From positions 682,001-746,000 of the forward strand of contig NZ_BBJT01000002.1 in NCBI RefSeq assembly GCF_000739915.1: a stretch of 64,000 nt of DNA. Reading direction: 5' to 3'. The number at the start of each line of letters is the position of its first letter. The first letter of the stretch is position 1. Of this stretch, positions 34,682 through 43,694 are shown in pieces. Both the position numbers and the translations under genes were made by a program. Source of the stretch: Paenibacillus chitinolyticus NBRC 15660. Lineage in GTDB: Bacteria; Bacillota; Bacilli; Paenibacillales; NBRC-103111. The notes under the pieces are model-generated. The model made no database searches. It was not told the DNA's origin and saw only the letters and a list, made by a program, of their open reading frames with translations.

Positions 34682-36033
34682 GTGCGGCCGATCCACCCGT
34701 CTCTTGCCGTCAAGTCCGGCTCTACGGCATAGGCGCGCTCAATTCTGCGCAATTTCGTCAAGCCCGGCCGGAACGAGTAAGGCGTAAACATGATTTCCGG
34801 AGCCCGGCAGCCATGCTGAGCGAAAATCCCGGCCAGCTCCCGCCGGAGCGGTCCGATGACGTCCGGCACTCCTTCTTTCGTGCGGACCGATACTTCCAGA
34901 CGTTCCCGGTCACGCTGAATGACTTTGTATTCGGCGATTCCGTCCGAAGCCATCATCACCGCCCGCCGGATAAAATCCGGAAAGACCGGAACGTCCCGTC
35001 CTCCGTCCATACTCCGGCCGAAGAACAAGTCGTCCGTGCGTCCGCTGACGGATTCGACCGCCGTGAACACCGAACCGCAGGGACAAGGTTCATCCCGGAG
35101 CGTGAGCAGGTCGTTCAGCCGGTAGCGGATGATGGGCTGGGATGCACGGGAAAAATCCGTAATCACCGGCATAAACGTCCGCCGCTCCGCATCAACGTAC
35201 TCCCGCTGGATTACGGCGATATCTTCATTGAGATGCAGCGTCCCATGTTTGCAGGTTGCGCCAAGAAATCCTTCGGTGCATTGATAAATCTGGTGCACCC
35301 GGGTCCGGAAAGCAAGCTCGATCACCTGCCGGTCGACCGGTTCCAGCACTTCCGCCACGGAAATGATTTTGTCCGGCGCAATCGCCAATTCTCCCCTCTG
35401 CTTCGCTTCCGCCAGCAGCCGGAGCATGGACGGCGGGGCGATCAGAAGGGTTGGCTGCAGCCACCCGAGCTGCTCGATATGCTCCGGGACCGGGCGGATC
35501 ATGTCGAAGAAGCTGAACCGGATTCTCCGGGACCGCACCGTCTGATACAGGTTGCTGTCCGCCCGGAGAAAGAAGGCGATCCGGTGCTTCCGCAGCAGGG
35601 AACCCGGCAGAGCTTTCGCCAGGGCGGCGCCCGCCCACGCCGCTCTCTCCTCGGCGCTGACGATGAACAGCCCGCGGTTGCCCGACGTACCCGAGGAAAG
35701 CCCGACGGTAACCCCGTTCAGCTCGGGGCTGAAGTCGCGCTCCCGCTCGGCTTGAAGGGCCGCTTGGAGCGCTTCGTCCTTCGTGATGCCCGCGGTGTTC
35801 AGCTCGTCGAAGGCGTCCATCATAGCCGTCTTGTCTATGGTCGGCCATTCGCGCCAGTTATCCAGCGGGAGGCCTTCAAACAGGCGGGCGTAGAAAGGCG
35901 ACCTGCGCCGGGTTTCTTCCAGAAAAGCCCGGACCCGCGCGTTTTGCCAAGCCTCAAGGTCTTCCCGGCTTTTCCATCTTTGCCCGTTCCATTTGGTCAG
36001 GGCGTATTGTTTGAGCAGCAGGATGAGTTTCAC
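34678..36033 (-). CDS. PaaK/F390-synthetase-like adenylate-forming enzyme
   Basis: 451 residues of the ANL superfamily, in the branch annotated as F390 synthetase-related or PaaK-like. The phosphate-binding loop is GLSSGTSGNRGLFIVS. Conserved blocks follow (YQCTEGFLGATCKHG; PIIRYRLNDLLTLRDEPCPC with the CPCG zinc-like motif; SVSGRTDDLFFG). It should activate a carboxylate as acyl-adenylate. Starts at GTG with a GTGA overlap with the MBL gene. In the cluster it may activate the hydroxy or keto acid made by the KAS III and reductase. Confidence 0.87.
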   Translation of the reverse strand: MKLILLLKQYALTKWNGQRWKSREDLEAWQNARVRAFLEETRRRSPFYARLFEGLPLDNWREWPTIDKTAMMDAFDELNTAGITKDEALQAALQAERERDFSPELNGVTVGLSSGTSGNRGLFIVSAEERAAWAGAALAKALPGSLLRKHRIAFFLRADSNLYQTVRSRRIRFSFFDMIRPVPEHIEQLGWLQPTLLIAPPSMLRLLAEAKQRGELAIAPDKIISVAEVLEPVDRQVIELAFRTRVHQIYQCTEGFLGATCKHGTLHLNEDIAVIQREYVDAERRTFMPVITDFSRASQPIIRYRLNDLLTLRDEPCPCGSVFTAVESVSGRTDDLFFGRSMDGGRDVPVFPDFIRRAVMMASDGIAEYKVIQRDRERLEVSVRTKEGVPDVIGPLRRELAGIFAQHGCRAPEIMFTPYSFRPGLTKLRRIERAYAVEPDLTARDGWIGRT

Positions 36034-36875
36034 AGGAGTTCAATGCCCTCCTTTCCGCAAAGTTCCCAAGCTTCCGCACAGTGGGTAAAAAGAAGGCGCA
36101 TCTCCGGCTGCCTGCGGTGCAGTTCCACGAGATTGCCGAAAGTACGTTTGTAGTCCTGCCTGCCGTCGAACAAAATAAAAGCGGGCGGACTGGGCAGCCG
36201 GTTTTCCCGCACGGCCTGCGCCGACCAGCTTGCGTCCGCGCCGAGCAGTACGGGATTTCCGTCCGCTCCCCTCAGGAAGACGCCGATCTGGTGAGCGGCA
36301 TGTCCGGAAAGATCCACGGCGGTCACACTCCCGTCGCCAAAGAGGTCCCAGCCCCGCTCGAACGGACGGCACGCGGCGGGCAGCGCCGCTTCCGGGCACT
36401 GCTCCACCCAGAATGCCCGGGCCTTGAAATCCGGAGGAATCAGGTCCGGGAGCACCGCTCTTTTTACCGCAGCCAGCCCTTTTAAAGAAGCGACCGAATC
36501 ATAGCCCGCTTGCGAGCAGATGAACTTCGCATTCGGAAAGTCCGCCAGCCCGCAGATGTGATCCGCATGAAAATGCGAAATCACGACCGCAGTCACATCC
36601 TCCGGAGCGTATCCGGCCGCCCTTACATGCTCCGCGGCCGTTAGATGCACCCCCGTCTCCACCGGAGTCGTCCAGCGGTACAGCGCATAGGGCAGCCGGC
36701 GTGTCGCTTCCGCAAAACGCGGAGAATATCCCGTATCAAACAAAATTAACCCTTTGGACGGATGTTCAAGCATGGCAAAGAGACCCGGAAACGCGACGGT
36801 CCGCCATTTCCCCCCGCGTAGCGACAGGATCTCCAGCTGCTTGCAGGCACCCGTGCAGTGCATCGTCAGCTTCAT
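36030..36875 (-). CDS. MBL-fold metallo-hydrolase of the biosynthetic cluster
   Basis: 281 residues. The zinc motif SHFHADHICGL, the downstream ligands DLSGHAAHQIGVF and LLGADASW, and a C-terminal LLFTHCAEAWE define a metallo-beta-lactamase-fold hydrolase. ATG 36875 follows GGAGG by 7 bases. It overlaps both neighbours by 4 bases. In this operon it may hydrolyse a thioester, lactone or lactam intermediate. It is unrelated in detail to the MBL pseudogene at 4929-5750. Confidence 0.88.
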   Translation of the reverse strand: MKLTMHCTGACKQLEILSLRGGKWRTVAFPGLFAMLEHPSKGLILFDTGYSPRFAEATRRLPYALYRWTTPVETGVHLTAAEHVRAAGYAPEDVTAVVISHFHADHICGLADFPNAKFICSQAGYDSVASLKGLAAVKRAVLPDLIPPDFKARAFWVEQCPEAALPAACRPFERGWDLFGDGSVTAVDLSGHAAHQIGVFLRGADGNPVLLGADASWSAQAVRENRLPSPPAFILFDGRQDYKRTFGNLVELHRRQPEMRLLFTHCAEAWELCGKEGIELL

Positions 36876-37867
36876 GCGCGTCCCTCCTGTTCCCGCCACC
36901 ATAGGCTGAACCGCCGGATGCCGTCCGCGACGGAAACCCGGGGCTTGTAGCCGAGCTCCCGCTCCGCTTTGGAAATATCCAGCGTCTGGCTGAAAGCCAA
37001 CAGCGCCACCGTGTATCTCGTGAGCATCGGTTCTTTGCGCGCGAAAGGAAGTGCGGCGAACGCTTCCATCGCCGCTGCCGCGCCGTAGGCGGCCGGATAC
37101 GGAACCTTCCGGGCGCGGAAGGGCATCTCCAGCAGCCGGAATAGCTCCGCCAGCAGCTCGTAAACGTAAACGGGCTCGCCGTTGGTGATGTTATACTTCT
37201 GCCCGTCACAGGCCTTATCGGCATGGGCGCAGTACAGAAGCGCTTCCGTCACGTTGTCCACGTAGGTGACATCCATGAAGGCTCGTCCTCCGCCGAAAAC
37301 GGGCACGAACTTCTCCTCGTTGGCCCGCAGCAGACGCGGGAAAATCGCCGTGTCGCCGGGACCGAAAAGCCCTCTCGGCCGGATCGTAATCACCGGAAGA
37401 CCGGCCTTGCGGGCGGCGTCCAATTCGCTTTCGGCCTGACGTTTCGTCTGCGCGTAGGCATTGACGCCTCGCTCCGGCAGCGGTTCTTCTTCGGAAATCC
37501 CGAGGCGGTCCCGGTAGTCGAAATAGATCGACGGGGTGGACACATTAACGAGCCGCCGTACGCCGTGCTTCATGCAGCCCCGGATGATCTGCCGCGTGCC
37601 GACCACATTGGACGTGTAGAAATCCCGGTAAGCCCCCCACGGAGAGGACATCGCACCGCAGTGAAAAACAAATTCGTGGCCGCGGACAACCTCTGGCATA
37701 TCATCCGACGCCAGGTCCATCCGCACAAAACCGGCCCCTTCTTGCGTCAGCCTTTTTCCGGCTTCCGGGTTGCGTCCGACCGCCGTCACCTCATAACCTT
37801 CCTCCAGCAGGCGGCGGATCAGATTTCCTCCGAGAAAACCTGTCGCCCCCGTCACTAACGCTTTCAT
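36872..37867 (-). CDS. NAD(P)-dependent short-chain reductase/epimerase, OleD/3-beta-HSD-like
   Basis: 331 residues of the extended SDR family. It has an N-terminal GATGFLGGNLIRRLLEEGYE, the catalytic Ser in VNVSTPSIYF and Tyr-x3-Lys in NAYAQTKRQAE, then RPRGLFGPGDTAIFPRLL and FMDVTYVDNVTEALL. STPS and FGPGD are shared with OleD, which reduces 2-alkyl-3-ketoacids in olefin and beta-lactone biosynthesis. ATG 37867 gives the usual N-terminus. The gene overlaps ATP-grasp A by about 77 bases. Confidence 0.87.
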   Translation of the reverse strand: MKALVTGATGFLGGNLIRRLLEEGYEVTAVGRNPEAGKRLTQEGAGFVRMDLASDDMPEVVRGHEFVFHCGAMSSPWGAYRDFYTSNVVGTRQIIRGCMKHGVRRLVNVSTPSIYFDYRDRLGISEEEPLPERGVNAYAQTKRQAESELDAARKAGLPVITIRPRGLFGPGDTAIFPRLLRANEEKFVPVFGGGRAFMDVTYVDNVTEALLYCAHADKACDGQKYNITNGEPVYVYELLAELFRLLEMPFRARKVPYPAAYGAAAAMEAFAALPFARKEPMLTRYTVALLAFSQTLDISKAERELGYKPRVSVADGIRRFSLWWREQEGRA

Positions 37868-39041
37868 AGTAACCATTCCATTCGATGTCGTAAGTGGTAA
37901 TCTCTTTAAGAGGCACGCGTTTCGCCCGCGCTTCTCTCCATAAGTCCAGCAAAATCTTGCCTTGGGCCAGAGCAGGTCCCCAGTCCTTCCGGCTGAAAAT
38001 CACATCCCTGCCCCGCGCAAGGCCGGCGATCCACTGGCGCAGCCCGGCAGGCGTTCCGCACGCGGCCGCCCCGTACATCAGCATCGCGGCGGTAATCATC
38101 GCGGGACGGCCGCCGGGCGACGGGATTATCACCGTGTCCGTGCAGTCCAGCAAGGCCCGGTCTATTCCCTCTTCGGGCGCAAACAGATGAAGCCCGCTCG
38201 TTGCCCGCGGATTGCACTCCAGCGGATAAATAACGCCGGATTCATGGACGATAAAGTCAAACGCAATCTGTCCCGTAAACCGGATTTCGCGGACAAAATA
38301 CTCCACCCATCCGAAGAGATCCCGCCGTCCGCAGGATTTGAAGTAAATAGTAGCGCCCCGTCCCGCCGTAAAATCCGCAGCATAATCCGCATACGCGGTC
38401 AGCCGGCCCTTGTGGGCAACGGCATAGACGCAGTATTCCCGCCCTTCGACAAAATGCTGGGCAACCCACGGATTGTCCGGCGAAACGTTGATCCGGGGCA
38501 GTGCCTCACCCGGACCGTACAGGCGCGTATGGTTAGCGAATCTGGAGAAAACCGGCTTCAGCACCCATTTCCGCGTGCCCTCCCGTTCCAGAAACGCGTG
38601 CATGTCCCTTTCCGTTTCCAGAAGGACCGTATGGGGTGCAGGCAGTTCCATCTCCTCTACCAGCCGGATAAAGGACGCTTTATCATGAAGGGCGATCAGC
38701 TTGCCGAAATCATCGGTCAGCACCGTGCAGCCCTGAAGCTTGCTCTTTATTTGAGCGACATAAAAAATCTCTTCGCACGTCGGGATCAGCAGGTCGATGC
38801 TCCGCTCCCGGACGATTGCCTGCAGCGCTTCCGCAAAAGCGGACGCATTATCCCGCGGTCCCGGAATGCGGATAAACTTCTCTATGCAGCGCGAAAAGCG
38901 CAGCAGAGGGCTCGCCAGACTATCGGCCGCATAAATCGTATGGCCGAGTGCCGATAACTGGCGGGCCAAATCCAGTGCGGCTGGCGCCCGGCCGCCCGTA
39001 ATAAGGATGCGGCGGCTGCCGAGCTTCTTCCTAGTACTCAA
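37791..39041 (-). CDS. ATP-grasp ligase A of the biosynthetic cluster
   Basis: 416 residues, paralogous to ligase B along its length: RRILITGGRAPAALDLARQL, SIDLLIPTCEEIFYVAQ, WVLKPVFSRFANH, NPWVAQHFVEGREYCVYAV and PLECNPRATSGLHLF. Likely an amide or peptide-type bond former. The only available start is TTG at 39041, overlapping the KAS III stop by 11 bases. The reading frame continues about 24 codons past the end of the homologous region (DIEWNG) and overlaps the reductase gene, an unusual tail that may reflect loss of an earlier stop. Confidence 0.88.
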   Translation of the reverse strand: MSTRKKLGSRRILITGGRAPAALDLARQLSALGHTIYAADSLASPLLRFSRCIEKFIRIPGPRDNASAFAEALQAIVRERSIDLLIPTCEEIFYVAQIKSKLQGCTVLTDDFGKLIALHDKASFIRLVEEMELPAPHTVLLETERDMHAFLEREGTRKWVLKPVFSRFANHTRLYGPGEALPRINVSPDNPWVAQHFVEGREYCVYAVAHKGRLTAYADYAADFTAGRGATIYFKSCGRRDLFGWVEYFVREIRFTGQIAFDFIVHESGVIYPLECNPRATSGLHLFAPEEGIDRALLDCTDTVIIPSPGGRPAMITAAMLMYGAAACGTPAGLRQWIAGLARGRDVIFSRKDWGPALAQGKILLDLWREARAKRVPLKEITTYDIEWNGYYESVSDGGDRFSRRKSDPPPAGGRL

Positions 39042-40029
39042 GAAGTAGACCGCCCAGGGACAGCCCGGCCGAGATGCCGATAACGGCCGTCAAGTCTCCG
39101 CGTTTCAGCCGGCCCAGCCGGATCGCTTCGTGCAGCCCCATCGGCAGCGAGGCGGCAATCATATTGCCGTGCTGTTCGATGATGTTCATCAATTTGTCGT
39201 CCGGAATCCGCAGCTTCCGCTGAAGCAGCCTCATCGCCATGGCGCTTCCCTGATGGGGAATGACGAGGGCGACGTCTTCCAGCGTGACGCCTCCTTCTCC
39301 GAACAACTTTTTCAGAAAATCGGGCAGCAGCTTGGACGTTTTCTTAAACAGGGCTTCCCCCTGCATATCGAACAGAAAATCCGCTATACGCTCCGGTTCG
39401 TAAGCGATCGAGGGCAGCTTAGAGCCGCCCCCTCTCACCTCGGAGAGCGCCGCGCCGGAGCCGTAGGTTTCTATACGGGAAGCTACGATCCCCGAGCTTT
39501 CGCCCGCAGGGGTTCTCCCGACTACTACGGCGGCCGCTCCGTCCCCGAACAGGATCGCGCTTTCCGACTGGCTGTAATTCAGACCGACCGAGGCGATTTC
39601 CGGAGCCACCAGCAGGACACGATCATACCGGCCCGCGTCGATCAGATAGGAAATCAGATCCAGTCCGGCAAGAAACGACAGGCAGGTTGAGTTGACGTCC
39701 AGACACGGGATGCCCGAGTCGCCCAGCTTCATTTCGCTTTGGATCAGCGCCGCCGTACACGGAATGGGCTGCTCCGGTACCGCATTCGTACAAATGATGC
39801 AGTCGAGCCGCTCCGCTTCCAGACCGGCGTCCGCCAGTGCCGCGAAGGCGGCCTTCGCCCCCATCTGCGAAACACTTTCGTTTTCCGCGTAATGCCTGAC
39901 CTTCACCCCGGATTTTTTGTACACCCAGCCCTCGGGTTTGCCGAGCCTTCTATCCATATCTTCCGCGGTTACCCGCTTTTCCGGCAGATAGGCCCCGGTT
40001 CCCAAGACCTTCACTTGTCTAGTTTTCAT
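39031..40029 (-). CDS. Beta-ketoacyl synthase III-like condensing enzyme
   Basis: 332 residues of the KAS III/OleA-like thiolase fold. The Cys-His-Asn triad is present: Cys116 in DVNSTCLSFLAG, His259 in VIPHQGSAMAM and Asn289 in EQHGNMIAASLPMGL. SAILFGDGAAAVVVG also fits. Such enzymes make carbon-carbon bonds between an acyl-CoA and malonyl-ACP or a second acyl-CoA. It is first in the cluster, which lacks any acyl carrier protein. It is therefore probably not the FabH of fatty acid synthesis but a dedicated secondary-metabolism synthase. Confidence 0.92.
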   Translation of the reverse strand: MKTRQVKVLGTGAYLPEKRVTAEDMDRRLGKPEGWVYKKSGVKVRHYAENESVSQMGAKAAFAALADAGLEAERLDCIICTNAVPEQPIPCTAALIQSEMKLGDSGIPCLDVNSTCLSFLAGLDLISYLIDAGRYDRVLLVAPEIASVGLNYSQSESAILFGDGAAAVVVGRTPAGESSGIVASRIETYGSGAALSEVRGGGSKLPSIAYEPERIADFLFDMQGEALFKKTSKLLPDFLKKLFGEGGVTLEDVALVIPHQGSAMAMRLLQRKLRIPDDKLMNIIEQHGNMIAASLPMGLHEAIRLGRLKRGDLTAVIGISAGLSLGGLLLEY

Positions 40030-40340
40030 GCTGTTTCCGTCGCTTTCCGTTTATTTTACAAGCTTCCCGCAGCCTCCGGCAGCTCCGCCTCCGGCGGAAA
40101 CATGAAAAGGACCCGGTGCAGGCAGCGAGTCGAATTGACCTAGGTCTTAAGAATCCCATTCGACATTTCGTCCTGGTTTTCCTGCTTTGGTTAAGGCCGT
40201 TAAGGATTCTCTTATGCGGCCTCCGCCCTCTTTTTTCTATGGAAGAAGGAAGTAGACAGGGACACAAACGGGTTTGACCGCCCTCGCATATCATATTGCA
40301 TGACTTTCGATAGATTTTGATAAATGGAGATGAAGCGAGA
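40030..40340. other. Divergent intergenic region of the biosynthetic cluster and DUF6492 gene
   Basis: No gene is supported here. A 10-bp palindrome GACCTAGGTC (40137-40146) and a GC-rich inverted repeat near 40068-40100 are visible. A TTGACC hexamer at about 40273 could be a rightward -35 element but lacks a good -10. The leftward cluster promoter could not be placed. Confidence 0.4.
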
Positions 40341-41153
40341 ATGAGCGAAGTTTCCGGAACAGGCAGAACCCCCATTGATGTGCTGATCCCGGCTATCGAC
40401 AAAGATTTGGAAACTCTTCCTTTCGTCATTGACGGCCTTCGCCGGCATGTCCAACATCCGATCGGCAGCATTTATATCGTTTCGCCCGACAGTCCCCGGA
40501 TCAAGAAACTTTGTAAGGATAAAAAATGCAAGTTTGTGCATGAAAATTCCGTTCTTCCGCTGACGAAAAAAGATATCCGTTACCGTTCTAACCGGTGGGA
40601 CCGCTCGGGCTGGCTGTACCAGCAGCTGCTTAAGCTGAACGGCGATAAAATTTGCGGCAACCGCTACTTTCTCGTCACCGACGCGGATACCGTGCTTATA
40701 CGCCCTCACCGGTTTCTCGAAAACGGCAAACAGGTTTTTTTCACCCGGAATTGGAGCCACCAGGAATATTTCCGCATTCATGCCAAGCTTCTGGGACAGA
40801 AAGCCGTTTCCCGCCCTTCCTATGTCAACCACTATATGCTCTACGACAAAGTCAAGCTGTCCCGCCTGAAAAAAGCGATCACGGCCCGTCACAAAATGCC
40901 GTGGTACAGAGCCATTCTCAAAAACCTGAACACGACCAAACAGTTCGGATTTTCCGAGTTCGAAACGTACGGCAACTTCGTTCGTGCCCAGTATCCCGGT
41001 ACTTCCCTGTTAAAACGTTCCCTCAACAAGGAATTCAAAAAAAGCATCCGGTTCGTCCCTCACAGCGAAAGAGAGAAATGGGCCGGTAAATTCCGGTCGC
41101 TGTCTTTCCATAAACGCGGAGGCTACTATTTCAAAGCCAAAAAAGCCAAATAG
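40341..41153 (+). CDS. DUF6492-like putative glycosyltransferase
   Basis: 270 residues. The N-terminus (PIDVLIPAIDKDLETLPFVI) and YFLVTDADTVLIRPHRFLEN resemble GT-A type transferases with an acidic DxD motif. The family is usually named DUF6492. ATG 40341 follows GGAGATGAAG. It is followed after 58 bases by the GDP-mannose pyrophosphorylase gene, so a role in glycan synthesis is likely. Sugar unknown. Confidence 0.7.
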   Translation: MSEVSGTGRTPIDVLIPAIDKDLETLPFVIDGLRRHVQHPIGSIYIVSPDSPRIKKLCKDKKCKFVHENSVLPLTKKDIRYRSNRWDRSGWLYQQLLKLNGDKICGNRYFLVTDADTVLIRPHRFLENGKQVFFTRNWSHQEYFRIHAKLLGQKAVSRPSYVNHYMLYDKVKLSRLKKAITARHKMPWYRAILKNLNTTKQFGFSEFETYGNFVRAQYPGTSLLKRSLNKEFKKSIRFVPHSEREKWAGKFRSLSFHKRGGYYFKAKKAK

Positions 41154-41211
41154 CAGCCGGTCGCCCGGCGAATTTTTCTGACCGGCACTTTTCAGAGAAG
41201 GAGGAAGGGTC

Positions 41212-42627
41212 GTGAAAATCATTTTGCTGTCGGGGGGATCCGGCAAGAGGCTTTGGCCGCTGTCCAACGAAATCCGCTCCAAAACGTTTCTGAAGCTGTT
41301 ACCGGCGCCTGACGGCGGCAGAGAGTCCATGCTTCAGCGCGTGTGCAGACAGCTCGATGCCGCCGGGCTGCTCAGCTCGACATCTATCGTTACCCACTTC
41401 AGCCAGTTTGAAATCGTCCGAAGCCAGGTCGGCGAAAAAATTCCGGTTTTGGCGGAGCCGCACAAAAGAGGGACGTTCACGGCGATCGGTCTCGCCAGCC
41501 GGTACCTGCACACCCAAGGCATAAGCCCGGACGAGATCGTCTGCTTTATGCCTGCCGATCCGTTCGTGGACGCCGCTTTCTTCGAGAAAGTCGCCTCCCT
41601 CCCCTCAGTCCTCGCACAGTCCGGCGCCCGCATGGCTCTGATCGGCACGAAGCCGTCCTTCCCGTCCACCCAGTACGGATATATCGTACCGGCGTCTGCG
41701 CAGGACCGGGAGGCAGCGCCGTATCTTTCCGTCGCGGAATTCGCGGAAAAACCGGACGAACAGGGCGCTTCGGCGCTCTTGTCTCGGGGAGCTCTTTGGA
41801 ACAGCGGCGTGTTTGCTTTTGCGAATTCATTCATGCTGGAGGTTCTGGCATCGCGCGGTTTGCCGGACGATTACGGACAACTGCTCGGCTTGTACGACAA
41901 ACTGCCGGAACTGAGTTTTGACGAGGAAGTCGTCGAGAAGACGAAGCCGATCGTCGTCCTCCCGTACGATGGCAGATGGGACGACTTGGGGAACTGGCAG
42001 GCGCTGGCTCCGCATTTGGAAGGCCGGGCCGTCGGTCCCGGCGAAGTATCCGACGATTCGGCGGATACGCACATCGTCAACGAGCTTTCCTCCCCCGTCC
42101 ATGTCATCGGCGTGTCCGGGATTATCGTGGCGGCAAGTCCCGACGGAATTCTCGTAGCCAGCAAGGCAGGCAGCAGCCGGATCAAGCAAATCAATCCGGG
42201 TAAACGCAGAGCTCCCATGTACGAGGAGTACAGGTGGGGTACCGTCACCGTACTTGACCGTGTTCCGCCCACTGGAGACGCGAATGCGGGAACGGAGGTC
42301 GTCATCCGACGGATCACTCTGCTGCCCGGCAAATCTTTTCCCTACCGGGCCCACGGCAGCGCGAAAAAAAGCTGGACGCTGCTGTCCGGTTCCGGCCAAA
42401 TGATTCTGGACGGGCGAATAACCCGCGTGAAAACCGGTGACGTCCTCCATCTGGAGCCGGCCGCAGGGTATGCGCTGCTCGCGGATACGACGGGACCGGT
42501 CGAGCTGATCGAGATCGAGTTCGGTCCTGAAAGCGCAAAGCCCGCGCCCGCAGCGCCTTCTCTATCATGGGAAGAAGCGGTGCTGCTGTGCAGGAACGAC
42601 CGGGAACCCGATCCCGGGAAGGGATGA
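41212..42627 (+). CDS. manC: Mannose-1-phosphate guanylyltransferase with C-terminal cupin domain
   Basis: 471 residues. The nucleotidyltransferase domain opens ILLSGGSGKRLWPLSNEIRS, a variant of GGSGTRLWPLSR. It continues with FMPADPFVDAAFF, YGYIVPASAQDREA, EFAEKPDEQGASALL and WNSGVFAF. The C-terminal cupin part has YEEYRWGTVTVLDRV and KSFPYRAHGSAKKSWTLLSG. The enzyme makes GDP-mannose from GTP and mannose-1-phosphate, or performs both the pyrophosphorylase and isomerase steps as in longer homologues. GTG start behind GGAGGAAGG. Confidence 0.88.
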   Translation: MKIILLSGGSGKRLWPLSNEIRSKTFLKLLPAPDGGRESMLQRVCRQLDAAGLLSSTSIVTHFSQFEIVRSQVGEKIPVLAEPHKRGTFTAIGLASRYLHTQGISPDEIVCFMPADPFVDAAFFEKVASLPSVLAQSGARMALIGTKPSFPSTQYGYIVPASAQDREAAPYLSVAEFAEKPDEQGASALLSRGALWNSGVFAFANSFMLEVLASRGLPDDYGQLLGLYDKLPELSFDEEVVEKTKPIVVLPYDGRWDDLGNWQALAPHLEGRAVGPGEVSDDSADTHIVNELSSPVHVIGVSGIIVAASPDGILVASKAGSSRIKQINPGKRRAPMYEEYRWGTVTVLDRVPPTGDANAGTEVVIRRITLLPGKSFPYRAHGSAKKSWTLLSGSGQMILDGRITRVKTGDVLHLEPAAGYALLADTTGPVELIEIEFGPESAKPAPAAPSLSWEEAVLLCRNDREPDPGKG

Positions 42628-42653
42628 GGCCATCTTCGGATGGCCTTTTTTTA
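42628..42653 (+). terminator. Terminator of manC
   Basis: GGCCATC-TTCG-GATGGCC followed by seven T residues, directly after the stop codon. Confidence 0.92.
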
Positions 42654-42695
42654 ATGGCGGGTCGGAATACTGGCTTTAACCGGCCATTAAACCGT

Positions 42696-42735
42696 GAAAA
42701 AAGGAAGAAAGGCATGCCGTTCGCCCTTCTTCCTT
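42696..42735 (-). terminator. Terminator of the alpha/beta hydrolase
   Basis: AAAAGGAAGAAGGGC / GCCTTTCTTCCTTTT stem with T run on the minus strand, 8 bases past the stop. Confidence 0.8.
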
Positions 42736-42743
42736 TTCCCCTT

Positions 42744-43601
42744 TTAGTCATTCCCTCTCACATTCTCATTCCCGATCTTGCTTTCGCTCAGTCCGTCGAG
42801 AAATTTTTTTACAACGGCATAAAACCCGTCGGGATCGTCGGAATGAACTCCGTGGCCGCAATTTTCAAAAATTTCGAGGGAAGTATTCGGCCGCCGGGAC
42901 TGCATCAATTTCGCCTGTTCGGCGTTCATGACAAAGCTTTTTTTGCCGTGAATCAGCAGAATAGGACATGTCGACGACAGCCAGTCTTCCCACCACTGTC
43001 CGTTGATGTTTTCCTGGGAAGACCTCATCCCCGTTAAATCGGTCCGGAATCCCCAGCCTTTCTCATCCTCAAACACGCTTTCGGAAAAATAATCGATCGC
43101 TTTAAGTCCCAGCCGTGCCAGCGAGTCTCTCAGATCTTGCAAGGTCGTGGAACGCTCGGGAAGCTTCTCGGCAAAAGAAAGGTCGGCGTGAATTTCCGCC
43201 CCGATGTCTTCCACGATCACGGCCCGGACATATTCGGGATAACGCGCCGCGAGCTGGTAGGCATTGACGCCGCCGAGCGAGTGACCCAGGATGACAACGG
43301 GCTGACCGCCCAGCTCCTGACGGACCAGGTTCAGAATATCGGTGATGTAGCTCTCTCTGGAATAATCCCCGTCGGCCGGATGCCCGCTCCAGCCGTGTCC
43401 CCGCTGGTCGAGACCGATGACCCTCCAGTCTTTTCTCAACCGGGAGGCCAGAAACGCAAACGTGCCCGCATCGTTCATATGTCCGTGCAGCAGCAGAAGT
43501 ACCGGTCTATCGTCACCGCCGTAATCCACGTAAGAAAGCTCGTTGGCTCCCGATCTGAAATAGTTGCGTTTTGCGGAAGAATGTTCCTTGCCATGTTCCA
43601 T
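42744..43601 (-). CDS. Alpha/beta-hydrolase
   Basis: 285 residues of the alpha/beta-hydrolase fold. The oxyanion-region LLLLHGHMNDAGTF, the nucleophile elbow VILGHSLGGVNAYQ (Ser), the late acid LLIHGKKSFVMN and the His in FENCGHGVHSDDPDGF are present. Small-ester or epoxide-type substrates are possible. ATG follows GAGGAG by 8 bases. It is divergent from a broken WYL-type regulator. A TGACAA-CTA-TTGTCA operator lies between them, so this hydrolase may have been its target. Confidence 0.88.
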   Translation of the reverse strand: MEHGKEHSSAKRNYFRSGANELSYVDYGGDDRPVLLLLHGHMNDAGTFAFLASRLRKDWRVIGLDQRGHGWSGHPADGDYSRESYITDILNLVRQELGGQPVVILGHSLGGVNAYQLAARYPEYVRAVIVEDIGAEIHADLSFAEKLPERSTTLQDLRDSLARLGLKAIDYFSESVFEDEKGWGFRTDLTGMRSSQENINGQWWEDWLSSTCPILLIHGKKSFVMNAEQAKLMQSRRPNTSLEIFENCGHGVHSDDPDGFYAVVKKFLDGLSESKIGNENVRGND

Positions 43602-43694
43602 CTTCTAATCTCCTCTTCCTCGTTAAATTTTGCTTTCCGGATTCCTCTTTCGGGAATCTCTCCTGGACTTTGCAATCAGTATAACGCATAATAG

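Noticed and set aside
34813-36153. 446-codon plus-strand ORF
   Set aside because: Antisense to the PaaK-like gene.
37962-38957. 331-codon plus-strand ORF
   Set aside because: Antisense to ATP-grasp A.
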